In this document: positions 1 to 7,968 of the stretch, in pieces | Layout of the letters: every line of letters begins with the position of its first letter | Position numbering within the stretch: position 1 is the stretch's first letter | NCBI GenBank assembly: GCA_018066005.1 | Contig: JAGHSG010000096.1 | Location: 1-16,504 of the forward strand | Direction of reading: 5' to 3' | Source: Bacteroidales bacterium | GTDB lineage: Bacteria; Bacteroidota; Bacteroidia; Bacteroidales; Paludibacteraceae | Length of the DNA stretch: 16,504 nt | The notes under the pieces: model-generated | Told to the model about the DNA's origin: nothing | The model's input: only the letters and a program-made list of their open reading frames with translations | Databases searched by the model: none | Translations under genes and position numbers: made by a program

Positions 1-44
1 ACCTATTAAACAAATAAATCTTTAACTTCTAAAACTAAATTAAC

Positions 45-953
45 ATGGTACAAAATCAAAAAGGCTACGAAAGTTGGTATGAATCTTTCGAAGGCAAACA
101 AGAAGGTAAATTCATGACCTGGTATCACTCGTACAAAGGAAAGAATGTGGTAAACGTTGTATATTCCTTGGGTGCATCTGTCGTTATTATTGGTGCGTTG
201 TTCAAAATTATGCACTTCCCCGGTGCAGGTCCTGTGCTGATGACCGGTATGATCACAGAGGCATTCTTGTTTATGATTGGTGTATTGGAAGCACCTCACG
301 AGGAATTCCACTGGGGTAACGTATTCCCCGAGCTGATTGAATATGGTTCTCCCGACGAGCGCGTAGCACGTTCAAAGGCTCAATTAGGTTTGGCTACCGC
401 CCCCGCTATGGGTGGTGCTGCAACTGCCCCCAAAGCAGGTGTTTCTCCGTTGAGTGATAAAGAATTGGAAGCACTTAAAGGCTCTTTGAATGATCTTGCT
501 AAAACAGCCGGTCAACTGAGCGAACTGGGTAAAGTAGCTACCGCAGGCAATAAATTAGGTGAGAACATGGAAGCTGCTAGCGAAGCCGCTGCCAAATATG
601 CTGCTAGTGCCAATGTATTGGGTGACAAAGCTGCTGTCCTGGGCGAAGCTTATACTTCTATCGCAGCTGACATGCAAACTGCTGCCGCTAACACCAAAGA
701 TTATAGCCAAGCCGTAACCACTATGGGTCAAAAACTCGGTTCTCTGAATTCTGTATATGAACTGCAATTGAATGCTATCAACGATGCCAACACGAAAGTG
801 CAAGCCGTAGCTGCTAACTTTGATAAATTGCAAGCCGCTACCGCAGAATCCTTGAAGAGCCAAGAGATGTGCAGCGCTGCTCAACAGAAACTGGCTCAAC
901 AAGTGGCTGACTTGAATAAGATTTATGGCAATATGCTGAATGCATTGGCTTAA
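45..953 (+). CDS. gldL: T9SS inner-membrane motor subunit GldL (PorL)
   Basis: GldL forms, with GldM, the inner-membrane motor that uses the proton gradient to power type IX secretion and, in gliding species, motility. The 302-residue product has a polar N-terminus of about 33 residues, a first membrane helix (about 34-54, ending in ALFKIMHF), a short loop, and a second helix (about 63-82). Glu72, in the TEAFLF segment of the second helix, matches by recalled alignment the Flavobacterium Glu49 implicated in proton flow. The conserved EEFHW..VFPEL stretch follows. From about residue 115 the protein is an Ala/Gln-rich helical cytoplasmic tail, probably coiled coil. The ATG at 45 has an A-rich leader and no Shine-Dalgarno, normal for Bacteroidota. 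gldM follows after 52 nt. The gldK expected upstream lies outside the window. Family assignment is firm from the helices and gene order. Confidence 0.95.
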   Translation: MVQNQKGYESWYESFEGKQEGKFMTWYHSYKGKNVVNVVYSLGASVVIIGALFKIMHFPGAGPVLMTGMITEAFLFMIGVLEAPHEEFHWGNVFPELIEYGSPDERVARSKAQLGLATAPAMGGAATAPKAGVSPLSDKELEALKGSLNDLAKTAGQLSELGKVATAGNKLGENMEAASEAAAKYAASANVLGDKAAVLGEAYTSIAADMQTAAANTKDYSQAVTTMGQKLGSLNSVYELQLNAINDANTKVQAVAANFDKLQAATAESLKSQEMCSAAQQKLAQQVADLNKIYGNMLNALA

Positions 954-1005
954 TGCCTATCAGTTAAAACAAACTTTCAACTATCAACTTTAAACATAAA
1001 GAGAA

Positions 1006-2613
1006 ATGGGTGGAGCGAAGAACTGTCCGGAAACCCCGAGACAAAAAATGATAGGTATGATGTACTTGGTATTAACCGCTATGTTGGCATTGAACGTCAG
1101 TGCTGATATTATCAACGGTTTCTCCAAGTTACGTCACTCCATGGAGTCTTCCATCAAGTCAACAGACTCTCGTACTGCTGATTTGATGACGACCTTTGAA
1201 ACCGCTTGCAACAAAGACGAAGGCGGTATGCAAAAATTCGGACCTTGGTTGGAAATAGCCAAAGCCAATAAGAAAATGAGTGATGAGTTCTACGACTATA
1301 TCGAGCAATTCAAACTGGATATCGTTAATATGGTAGAAGGTGAGAATTATGACAAGATGCCGGATGAAATTAAGAATGGTTCCGAGACCAATAAACCTCA
1401 CCAATATGCTTTGAATGAGAGAGATAAGGAACATCCGGAGCATACTAATGCAGAGGAACTGCGCGCACGCATGGACATGTATCGTCAATATATGGCCACC
1501 GCTGATTCGGAAATTCTCAAAAACAAAATGAAAGACCTGAATTTCAAACGTGAATGGGAACAAAAAGCAGAAATGGTGAACTCCCTATTCTCCACAGGAA
1601 CAGTGGTCAATCAGGAAGGTGAGACAATTCCTTGGGAGCAATCCATCTTTGATGAGATGCCTGCCGGCGCCGTATTAGCTATGCTGACCAAATATCAAAA
1701 CGATATCCGCATGGCTGAAAACGATTTCTTGAACTTCTACTACAAAGCAGCCGGTTCATCCGACTTCGTTATCAACTCCGTACAAGCATTGATTATTCCT
1801 GATAATGGTGAGTATATTATGCAAGGCGGACACTACCGCGCTCGCATCGTATCTGCCGCTGTGGATACGACCAACTTACCTATGGTTTATATCAATGGTC
1901 AGGAATATGCCGACGGTATCTATGATTTGGTAGCTAATTCGGTAGGTCCTCACACCTATACGGGTTATATGCTGATGCCGGGTGACACAACACACTATAA
2001 CTTTGAAGGTAAATACACCGTGGGTGCTCCTACAGCCTCTATTTCCAACATTGACATGAACACTATCTATACGGGCTATGACAACAAATTCAACATCTCT
2101 GTACCCGGTGTAGGTGGCGACAAAATTAAAGTAAGTGCTTCGGGCGCTACCGTATCGCAAAAAGGTGGTCTCTATATCATCAAACCCGCAGAAGGCTCTA
2201 AAACGGTTAAGATTTCCGTTCATGCAGAAGTGGATGGCCGTACCGTCCTGATGGGCTCTAATGAGTATAAAGTTAAACCACTACCCAAACCAAGTGCATT
2301 CTTGATTTCCGGTGCAGATACCTATGACGGTATCAACAAGATTTCCTTGAAGGCTCTGAAGAGCGCTGATGCTCACTTGGAAGCCAGTTATGGCCCGGAA
2401 GGCGTATTGGATTTGCCCTTCACGATTGTCAGCTTTGAAATCTATGCTAACGGACGTTATCTGAAGACAGAAGGCAATAAATTCAGCAATGATATGAAGG
2501 CCGCTATCAATAAACTGCGTGCCAACGATATTCTTAGTATCATGACTATCAAGTATCGTGAGCCGAGCGGAAAAATTAATACATTGCCGAACTTGACTTT
2601 AGGTCTGAAATAA
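1006..2613 (+). CDS. gldM: T9SS motor/periplasmic shaft protein GldM (PorM)
   Basis: GldM is the partner of GldL: its single N-terminal helix sits in the GldL ring and its long periplasmic part reaches toward the GldK/GldN ring, passing motor energy to the outer membrane. The 535-residue product starts with the family signature around PRQKMIGMMYLVLTAMLALN, so the membrane helix is about residues 14-34 with basic residues before it and no cleavable signal. A helical region follows to about residue 240, then beta-rich Ig-like repeats to the C-terminus, in keeping with the four-domain periplasmic architecture known for the family. Length is close to Porphyromonas PorM (about 516). The ATG at 1006 has an AT-rich leader. 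gldN begins 24 nt after the stop, so the three genes are surely cotranscribed. Confidence 0.95.
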   Translation: MGGAKNCPETPRQKMIGMMYLVLTAMLALNVSADIINGFSKLRHSMESSIKSTDSRTADLMTTFETACNKDEGGMQKFGPWLEIAKANKKMSDEFYDYIEQFKLDIVNMVEGENYDKMPDEIKNGSETNKPHQYALNERDKEHPEHTNAEELRARMDMYRQYMATADSEILKNKMKDLNFKREWEQKAEMVNSLFSTGTVVNQEGETIPWEQSIFDEMPAGAVLAMLTKYQNDIRMAENDFLNFYYKAAGSSDFVINSVQALIIPDNGEYIMQGGHYRARIVSAAVDTTNLPMVYINGQEYADGIYDLVANSVGPHTYTGYMLMPGDTTHYNFEGKYTVGAPTASISNIDMNTIYTGYDNKFNISVPGVGGDKIKVSASGATVSQKGGLYIIKPAEGSKTVKISVHAEVDGRTVLMGSNEYKVKPLPKPSAFLISGADTYDGINKISLKALKSADAHLEASYGPEGVLDLPFTIVSFEIYANGRYLKTEGNKFSNDMKAAINKLRANDILSIMTIKYREPSGKINTLPNLTLGLK

Positions 2614-2637
2614 TAGGAATATACAAATATCCATAAT

Positions 2638-3558
2638 ATGAAAAAAATTAGTGTTCTTGCGCTCTCCGTGTTCGCTTTTGTAGCAGCACAGGCACAACAT
2701 CCCATCAACTCGTTCTTTGCTCCGGACGGCACTGTTCGTTTGGAAACACAAGAATTGAGCGAAGTTGCAGACTCTATTGTAACGCTTAAGCATCGTACGG
2801 AAGATGTTGTTTGGCGTCGTGATATCTATCGCGTAATTGATATGCGACAAAAACAAAACTTCCAACTCTATTTCCCCATTGAGCCGGATGATCCTACATA
2901 CATGAGCTTGTATCGTTTGATCGTGGATGCCGTACAAAAAGGTTTAACAATCTTCTATCCGAGTGAACGTATTCTCAAACCTTGGTTTGCCGAGGAAAAT
3001 ATCGTTCCCCGTAACAAGGTTATTGACCAATTTGTGGTTGGTGGAATTGGTGAGTTGGATCGTGAAGACGAAACATCGTATATTCTCAATTACGATAGTG
3101 TAGCCGATGAATTACGATTCCAACCTTACAACTACCAAACGTATGTGCGTAACCAACTCAAATACTTGGTGTATGAAGTTATTTTCTTCGACCGCTCCAC
3201 ATCGCGTATGTATCGTAAGACAGTGGCTATTGCTCCGTTACAACCCGATCAGGCTACAGGTGGTCCGGAAGAACCCGGTCGCTTTATGCGTGAGTCCGTT
3301 AAATTCTGGATGCTGTACGACGAGTTACGTCCCTATTTGGCATCGCAGTACCTGATTCCAACCCAAAACGAATCAAAACGTGTCTCCTTTGAAGAGTTCT
3401 TTGAGAAACACTTGTATTCCAGTTATATCGTTGGCGAAGGCAATATGTACAATCGCATGATTTTGGATTATTGCCTTACGGAAAAAGAAGCCAAACAGGA
3501 ACAAGATCGTATTGAATACGAACTGTTGACCTTTGAACAAGACCTGTGGGAATACTAA
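2638..3558 (+). CDS. gldN: T9SS periplasmic ring protein GldN (PorN)
   Basis: GldN combines with the lipoprotein GldK in a large periplasmic ring attached to the outer membrane, and it contacts GldM. The 306-residue product begins with a signal peptide: a KK n-region, a hydrophobic core, and a probable cleavage near AQA at residue 19. There is no lipobox cysteine. The family-typical C-terminus is present, an EKEAKQEQDRIE stretch ending in FEQDLWEY. It is somewhat shorter than P. gingivalis PorN (about 360 residues), mainly in less conserved parts. It is the last gene of the gldL-M-N run, and a strong hairpin terminator begins 14 nt after its stop, so the T9SS operon appears to end here. Confidence 0.93.
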   Translation: MKKISVLALSVFAFVAAQAQHPINSFFAPDGTVRLETQELSEVADSIVTLKHRTEDVVWRRDIYRVIDMRQKQNFQLYFPIEPDDPTYMSLYRLIVDAVQKGLTIFYPSERILKPWFAEENIVPRNKVIDQFVVGGIGELDREDETSYILNYDSVADELRFQPYNYQTYVRNQLKYLVYEVIFFDRSTSRMYRKTVAIAPLQPDQATGGPEEPGRFMRESVKFWMLYDELRPYLASQYLIPTQNESKRVSFEEFFEKHLYSSYIVGEGNMYNRMILDYCLTEKEAKQEQDRIEYELLTFEQDLWEY

Positions 3559-3571
3559 CCAAAGACTGAAT

Positions 3572-3597
3572 AAAGGCAGGTATAGACCTGCCTTTTT
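3572..3597 (+). terminator. Intrinsic terminator after gldN
   Basis: A perfect 10-bp stem (AAAGGCAGGT at 3572-3581 with ACCTGCCTTT at 3586-3595) closes a 4-nt ATAG loop, and the 3' arm runs into five T residues at 3593-3597. It sits between the gldN stop and the ftsX start, with nothing else in that gap. This is a textbook rho-independent terminator and marks the end of the T9SS operon. Some read-through into ftsX is possible, since I see no good promoter downstream of it. Confidence 0.85.
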
Positions 3598-3616
3598 CAG
3601 CTTTTTACTACAATTG

Positions 3617-4483
3617 ATGCGGAAAATGAAACACCGTTTCTTTAATATGTACCTGACTACCACCATCAGCGTAGCATTAGTCTTGTACCTCATCGGGATG
3701 GAAGCAGTAGTACTGCTTTCCGCCCATCAACTTATACAAAAAGTTAAAGAAAATGTGGCTCTCACCGTTATCCTCAAAGATAACGCGACAACCCAACAAA
3801 TTAACGATTTGGACTCCCTGTTTACGGATGCTCCATATTGCCATGAAGCATGTTTTATTTCCAAAGAACAAGCATTACAGGAACATATTGAGACCTTGGG
3901 AGAAGACCCGCAAAAATTCTTGGGATATAACCCGCTCTCTAACAGTTTTGAAGTTAGTCTGAATGCCGATTATGCACAGCAAGACAGCATCGAAGGAATT
4001 GAGAGTGAATTAGCCAATTTCTCCTACATTGACAAAATTACCCATCCAAAAGAGATTGTATCTCTTTTGGACATGCACGTAGGAGAAATCAGTTTGATCC
4101 TGATTATTGTGGCACTCCTGTTACTCTTCATTTCCATCGCATTAATTGTTAATACCGTCCGCTTACACGTATATAGTAAACGTTTCATAATCAACACTAT
4201 GCGATTGGTCGGAGCTACACCATGGGTAATCAGAGCACCCTTCGTCAAACGCAATGTATTACTGGGATTTGAAGCCGGTATCTGCGCCTTAATAGTTATA
4301 GTAGGAACGCTCTATTATGTACATTCACGTTTAGGCGTTTGGTTGGTTGATTTAACTTGGTCAAATGTGTTGTTTATAACCTTAATCGTTCTATGTAGCG
4401 GAGAATTGATTACACTGATTGCATCCTTCTTCGCAACAGACCGGTATGTACGAATGAAAATAGATAAAATGTATGAAATATAA
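3617..4483 (+). CDS. ftsX: Cell division ABC transporter permease-like protein FtsX
   Basis: FtsX partners the ATPase FtsE and transmits a signal across the inner membrane to activate peptidoglycan hydrolases during division. The 288-residue product has the FtsX topology: a first membrane helix at about 12-35, an extracytoplasmic domain at about 36-155, then three helices near 157-180, 214-236 and 251-272. The cytoplasmic loop carries the family segment NTMRLVGATPWVIRAPFVKR. The frame is open further up to a TTG at 3533 inside gldN, but that extension would cross the terminator hairpin and has no FtsX-like sequence, so I chose the ATG at 3617. The ATG at 3626 is also possible. ftsE is not in the window; separation of the two genes is, as far as I recall, common in Bacteroidota. 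It overlaps the next gene by 11 nt. Confidence 0.92.
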   Translation: MRKMKHRFFNMYLTTTISVALVLYLIGMEAVVLLSAHQLIQKVKENVALTVILKDNATTQQINDLDSLFTDAPYCHEACFISKEQALQEHIETLGEDPQKFLGYNPLSNSFEVSLNADYAQQDSIEGIESELANFSYIDKITHPKEIVSLLDMHVGEISLILIIVALLLLFISIALIVNTVRLHVYSKRFIINTMRLVGATPWVIRAPFVKRNVLLGFEAGICALIVIVGTLYYVHSRLGVWLVDLTWSNVLFITLIVLCSGELITLIASFFATDRYVRMKIDKMYEI

Positions 4484-4688
4484 CTTGGATAAAATCAATT
4501 TGATACTCATTGCCGTATCAACGTTGGTTATTTTAGTAGGCTTATGCTTAATGGTTGGAGAACCCAGTGGCGCCACGGAATATAATCCGGATATCTTCTC
4601 CACTCGCCGTATCACCGTAGGACCGATGATTTCTTTGGCGGGCTTTGTGCTAATGATTGTTGCCATACTATATAAGAAGAGAAAATGA
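4473..4688 (+). CDS. DUF3098 family two-helix membrane protein
   Basis: This small 71-residue membrane protein has helices at about 8-28 and 50-67, joined by a loop with the segment EYNPDIFSTRRITVGP, and a basic tail (YKKRK). The pattern (NPDIFS, RRI, VGP before the second helix) fits the DUF3098 family, known from Bacteroidota and typically found right after ftsX. Its function is unknown. The basic ends and short loop suggest both termini are cytoplasmic. It overlaps ftsX by 11 nt and uppP by 4 nt (ATGA), so translation is probably coupled to both. A role linked to FtsX or to the lipid-carrier step is guesswork from position only. Confidence 0.85.
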   Translation: MKYNLDKINLILIAVSTLVILVGLCLMVGEPSGATEYNPDIFSTRRITVGPMISLAGFVLMIVAILYKKRK

Positions 4689-5488
4689 GTTGGTGGCAAG
4701 CACTTATATTAGGCATCGTACAAGGACTGACAGAATTTCTGCCCGTTTCTTCTTCCGGTCACTTAACCATAGCTCAAACAATTTTGGGCATTGAGTTTCA
4801 AGAAGGAGACATGTTGCTCTTTGACGTGTTGGTCCACGCCGCTACGGTATGTGCCACACTCATCGTTTTGTGGAAAGAAGTGTGTTGGATTCTAAAAGGC
4901 ACGTTTACAACCCCCGTTTGGAATGCTGAAAAAACATATGCAGGCAAAATTATTCTATCCATGGTGCCTGTCTTCGTTGTCGGTATGTTCTTCAAAGACC
5001 ACGTAGAAGCTATTTTTGGTAGTGGTATAGTGGTTGTCGGCGTGTGCCTGATGATTACGGCTTGTCTGTTACTCTTTGCCCAATACGCTAAACCACGCCC
5101 CAAAGAAGAAATCGGGTGGTGGGATAGTTTGATTATCGGTATTGGCCAAGCCATTGCCGTTCTGCCCGGATTGAGCCGCAGCGGAACGACCATTGCTACC
5201 GGAATACTGCTCGGCAACAAGAAAGAACAAGTGGCACAGTTCTCCTTCCTCATGGTATTAGTTCCCATCCTGGGTCAGGCCTTTTTGGATATGATGGACA
5301 TCCTACGAGGTGAAATAACCACACATCTCAGTCCCATGTGTATGCTGGTAGGTTTTGTTAGTGCACTCGTTGTGGGAGCTGCTGCATGCAAATGGATGAT
5401 TAATATTGTTAAACGTCAAAAATTGATATATTTTGCCATTTACTGCCTACTAATAGGCGGAATAGCATTGTGGTATGGACTTCGTTGA
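4685..5488 (+). CDS. uppP: Undecaprenyl-diphosphatase UppP (BacA family)
   Basis: UppP removes a phosphate from undecaprenyl diphosphate to regenerate the lipid carrier for peptidoglycan and surface polysaccharides; extra copies give bacitracin resistance in other bacteria. The 267-residue polytopic protein has both active-site signatures. The first is the (E/Q)xxxE motif at residues 13-17 (QGLTE), followed by FLPVSSSGH with His26. The second is PGLSRSGTT at 161-169 with Arg165. The first acidic position is Gln13 rather than Glu, a substitution allowed in the family consensus. Length matches the usual 265-275. It starts inside the DUF3098 stop (ATGA) and overlaps truB by 14 nt. Its biosynthetic counterpart, uppS, lies in the same window at 12257. 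Confidence 0.96.
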   Translation: MSWWQALILGIVQGLTEFLPVSSSGHLTIAQTILGIEFQEGDMLLFDVLVHAATVCATLIVLWKEVCWILKGTFTTPVWNAEKTYAGKIILSMVPVFVVGMFFKDHVEAIFGSGIVVVGVCLMITACLLLFAQYAKPRPKEEIGWWDSLIIGIGQAIAVLPGLSRSGTTIATGILLGNKKEQVAQFSFLMVLVPILGQAFLDMMDILRGEITTHLSPMCMLVGFVSALVVGAAACKWMINIVKRQKLIYFAIYCLLIGGIALWYGLR

Positions 5489-6164
5489 GGGGGAAATAAT
5501 CGGTTTTGACAAACCCTATCGCTGGACATCGTTTGATGTGGTAGGAAAAGCACGATGGCTGCTGTGTCATAAACTGGGAATAAAGAAAATTAAGGTCGGC
5601 CATTCGGGGACATTAGACCCTTTAGCCACCGGTGTTGTCGTTGTGTGTACCGGTAAAAAAACTAAACTGATTGACCAATTGCAAGCGCACGTCAAAGAAT
5701 ATACAGCCACGCTGCAACTAGGTGCTACAACACCCAGTTTTGATTTGGAAAAACCCATCGACCAAACCTACCCGACTGCACACATCACACGAGAACAGAT
5801 AGATAACGTCATCCCTACTTTTCTCGGAGAACAATGGCAAATACCACCCGCTTTCTCCGCTGTCAAAGTAGATGGTAAACGCGCTTACGAATTAGCAAGA
5901 AAAGGGCAAGAAGTAGAACTTAAACCCAAACTGCTCACAATCGACGAAATAGAAGTGCTGCGTTTTGATGCCGAAACGATGCAATTGGACATCCGCGTAG
6001 TATGCTCCAAAGGAACTTATATCCGGGCATTGGCACGAGACATCGGACAAAGATTGGATAGCGGAGCACATTTGATAGCTCTTAGAAGAACACGAGTAGG
6101 TGATATACACATTGAAGACTGCATAACATTCGAGCAGTTTGAAACAATAATCAGTAATTTATAA
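5475..6164 (+). CDS. truB: tRNA pseudouridine-55 synthase TruB
   Basis: TruB converts U55 in the T-loop of tRNAs to pseudouridine. The 229-residue protein carries the catalytic motif GHSGTLDPLATG with catalytic Asp48, the KEYTATLQLGATTPSFDLEK segment, and the SKGTYIRALARDIG motif near the C-terminus. It is much shorter than E. coli TruB (314) because the C-terminal PUA-type RNA-binding region is missing, which is usual for Bacteroidota. The ATG at 5475 lies inside uppP (14-nt overlap) and leaves a normal N-terminus (GFDKPYRWTSFDVV). queA follows after 11 nt, placing two tRNA-modification genes together. Confidence 0.96.
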   Translation: MDFVEGEIIGFDKPYRWTSFDVVGKARWLLCHKLGIKKIKVGHSGTLDPLATGVVVVCTGKKTKLIDQLQAHVKEYTATLQLGATTPSFDLEKPIDQTYPTAHITREQIDNVIPTFLGEQWQIPPAFSAVKVDGKRAYELARKGQEVELKPKLLTIDEIEVLRFDAETMQLDIRVVCSKGTYIRALARDIGQRLDSGAHLIALRRTRVGDIHIEDCITFEQFETIISNL

Positions 6165-6175
6165 ATAAATCATAT

Positions 6176-7303
6176 ATGAACCATTTCGACCAGTACAATA
6201 TGAAGCTCAGTCAGTTCAAATTCCGTCTTCCGGAAGAACAGATTGCGCAATTCCCTAACCCCTATCGCGATGAAGCCAAAATGTTGGTTCTGCACCGGAA
6301 AAGCGGAGAAATAGAGCACCGTCAAGTAAAAAATATGGTGGATTATTTCGGAGATAAAGATGTCTTTGTATTAAATGACACCAAGGTTTTTCCTGCTCGT
6401 TTGTATGCAAAAAAAGACAAAACATTGGCTAACATTGAAATCTTTTTGTTGCGCGAGTTAAACCACAATTTCCGTTTCTGGGATGTATTGGTTGATCCGG
6501 CACGGAAAATTCGTATTGGCAATAAACTTTTCTTGGACGAAGATACCACCATTGTGGCAGAAGTGATTGACAATACAACATCACGCGGACGCACTTTGCG
6601 TTTTCTAACAGATTACGACAACGCCGAGTTCACACAATACTTATACAGTTTGGGTAACATGCCCCTACCTAAGTATATCCGCCGCCCTATGGATGAAGAG
6701 ACACGGCAACAGTTTGAAGAGCAATTCCCGGACATGACAGAAAAAGAGTTAGATGAAGAACGTTATCAAACTATTTTCGCCGATAAGATAGGTGCCGTCG
6801 CAGCACCCGCCGCCAGTCTGCATTTCTCCAAGAATCTGATGAAACGCTTGGAGATTGCCGGCGTGGACTTGCAATGTCTAACCTCACACATGGGCTTGGG
6901 GAACTTCAAAGAGATTGATGTAGAGGACTTGACCAAACATAAGGAAGATTCCGAACAAATTATCGTACCTGAGACTTTGGCAAATGCTGTCAATAAAGCC
7001 AAAAAAGCCAACGCGCATGTTTGTGCTGTCGGCACCGAAGTGATGCGCGCTTTGGAACACGTAGCCGGAACTGACGGACAAATAAAAGCCTATGACGGGT
7101 GGACCAACAAGTTCATCTTCCCTCCCTACGAGTTCTCTGTAGCTACTAATTTCTTTGTCAATTTCTACTTCCCCGAATCTTCGCAACTACTTATGGTAGC
7201 TGCCTTTGCCGGATTTGAAAACACCATGAAAGCGTATGATGTCGCTATCAAAGAGGGGTATAAATTCGGTGATTACGGAGATGCTATGTTGATTGTAGAT
7301 TGA
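6176..7303 (+). CDS. queA: S-adenosylmethionine:tRNA ribosyltransferase-isomerase QueA
   Basis: QueA transfers and isomerises the ribosyl group of S-adenosylmethionine onto preQ1 in the tRNA anticodon, giving epoxyqueuosine. Family hallmarks are the N-terminal [12 protein letters not shown]...[23 protein letters not shown], a [22 protein letters not shown] block, [11 protein letters not shown], and the C-terminal YGDAMLI. At 375 residues it is longer than the usual 345-355, partly from an acidic insert at about 172-195 before RYQTIFA. Two starts are possible: the ATG at 6176 with an AT-rich leader, or the ATG at 6200, where homology ([11 protein letters not shown]) begins. I used 6176 but the shorter form is plausible. 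The widely conserved APTAGLHF motif reads APAASLHF here. The stop overlaps the ung start (TGATG). Confidence 0.95.
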   Translation: MNHFDQYNMKLSQFKFRLPEEQIAQFPNPYRDEAKMLVLHRKSGEIEHRQVKNMVDYFGDKDVFVLNDTKVFPARLYAKKDKTLANIEIFLLRELNHNFRFWDVLVDPARKIRIGNKLFLDEDTTIVAEVIDNTTSRGRTLRFLTDYDNAEFTQYLYSLGNMPLPKYIRRPMDEETRQQFEEQFPDMTEKELDEERYQTIFADKIGAVAAPAASLHFSKNLMKRLEIAGVDLQCLTSHMGLGNFKEIDVEDLTKHKEDSEQIIVPETLANAVNKAKKANAHVCAVGTEVMRALEHVAGTDGQIKAYDGWTNKFIFPPYEFSVATNFFVNFYFPESSQLLMVAAFAGFENTMKAYDVAIKEGYKFGDYGDAMLIVD

Positions 7304-7965
7304 TGGAGGTACACATTGAGGACAGTTGGAAGCAAGTACTGCAACCTGAATTTGATAAGCCGTACTTCGAGATGCTTACGTCCTTTGTTCGACGTGAGTA
7401 TTCTTCTAAACAGTGCTTCCCTCCCGGACCCCTTATTTTCAACGCTTTCAATGCTTGTCCGTTTCATAATGTGCGAGTAGTCATTATCGGACAAGATCCT
7501 TATCACGATGTCGGACAAGCACACGGGTTGTGTTTCTCCGTTAATGAGGGTGTAGCTATTCCTCCTTCGTTAGAGAATATTTATAAAGAACTGAACCGCG
7601 ACCTGGGATTACCTATCCCTACTTCAGGTAACCTGCAACGCTGGGCTGAACAAGGTGTACTGATGCTCAATGCCACACTCACTGTGGAAGCACACCACCC
7701 CGGAAGTCATCAAAACAAAGGTTGGGAAGAATTGACCGATGCCGCCATTCAAGCCCTCAACACCCAACGTGAGCACATTGTCTATATGCTTTGGGGCAGT
7801 TATGCCCAACGCAAAGGACAATTTATTGACCGACGGAAGAATTTAGTCTTAACAGCCCCACACCCCAGCCCACTCAGCGCGTATCGAGGATTTATCGGTT
7901 GCGGACATTTCTCCGCTGCCAATCATTATCTTGTACAACACGGCCAACAGCCTATTCAATGGTGA
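7303..7965 (+). CDS. ung: Uracil-DNA glycosylase (family 1)
   Basis: Ung cuts uracil bases from DNA, starting base excision repair of deaminated cytosine or misincorporated dUMP. The 220-residue product has all family-1 motifs: the water-activating loop GQDPYHD with Asp65, the [10 protein letters not shown] segment followed by SHQNKGWE, and the DNA-intercalation loop [11 protein letters not shown] with His187, then GCGHFSAAN. Length matches E. coli Ung (229). The ATG at 7303 shares its A with the queA stop (TGATG), so translation is probably coupled. An in-frame TTG one codon upstream is less likely. polA starts 3 nt after the stop, putting a uracil excision enzyme and a repair polymerase next to each other. 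Confidence 0.97.
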   Translation: MEVHIEDSWKQVLQPEFDKPYFEMLTSFVRREYSSKQCFPPGPLIFNAFNACPFHNVRVVIIGQDPYHDVGQAHGLCFSVNEGVAIPPSLENIYKELNRDLGLPIPTSGNLQRWAEQGVLMLNATLTVEAHHPGSHQNKGWEELTDAAIQALNTQREHIVYMLWGSYAQRKGQFIDRRKNLVLTAPHPSPLSAYRGFIGCGHFSAANHYLVQHGQQPIQW

Positions 7966-7968
7966 CGT

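Noticed and set aside
1..44. Promoter or gldK end before gldL
   Set aside because: Only 44 nt are present; they are A-rich with no TTTG/TAnnTTTG pair, and no gldK coding tail can be confirmed from so little sequence.
3533..3616. Upstream extension of ftsX from a TTG inside gldN
   Set aside because: It would translate through the gldN terminator hairpin and adds residues with no resemblance to FtsX; the ATG at 3617 gives a normal N-terminus.
3609..3616. TACAATTG as a promoter for ftsX
   Set aside because: It has one mismatch to TAnnTTTG and no TTTG at the right distance upstream, so I do not list it as a promoter; it is mentioned only as a possibility under the ftsX finding.
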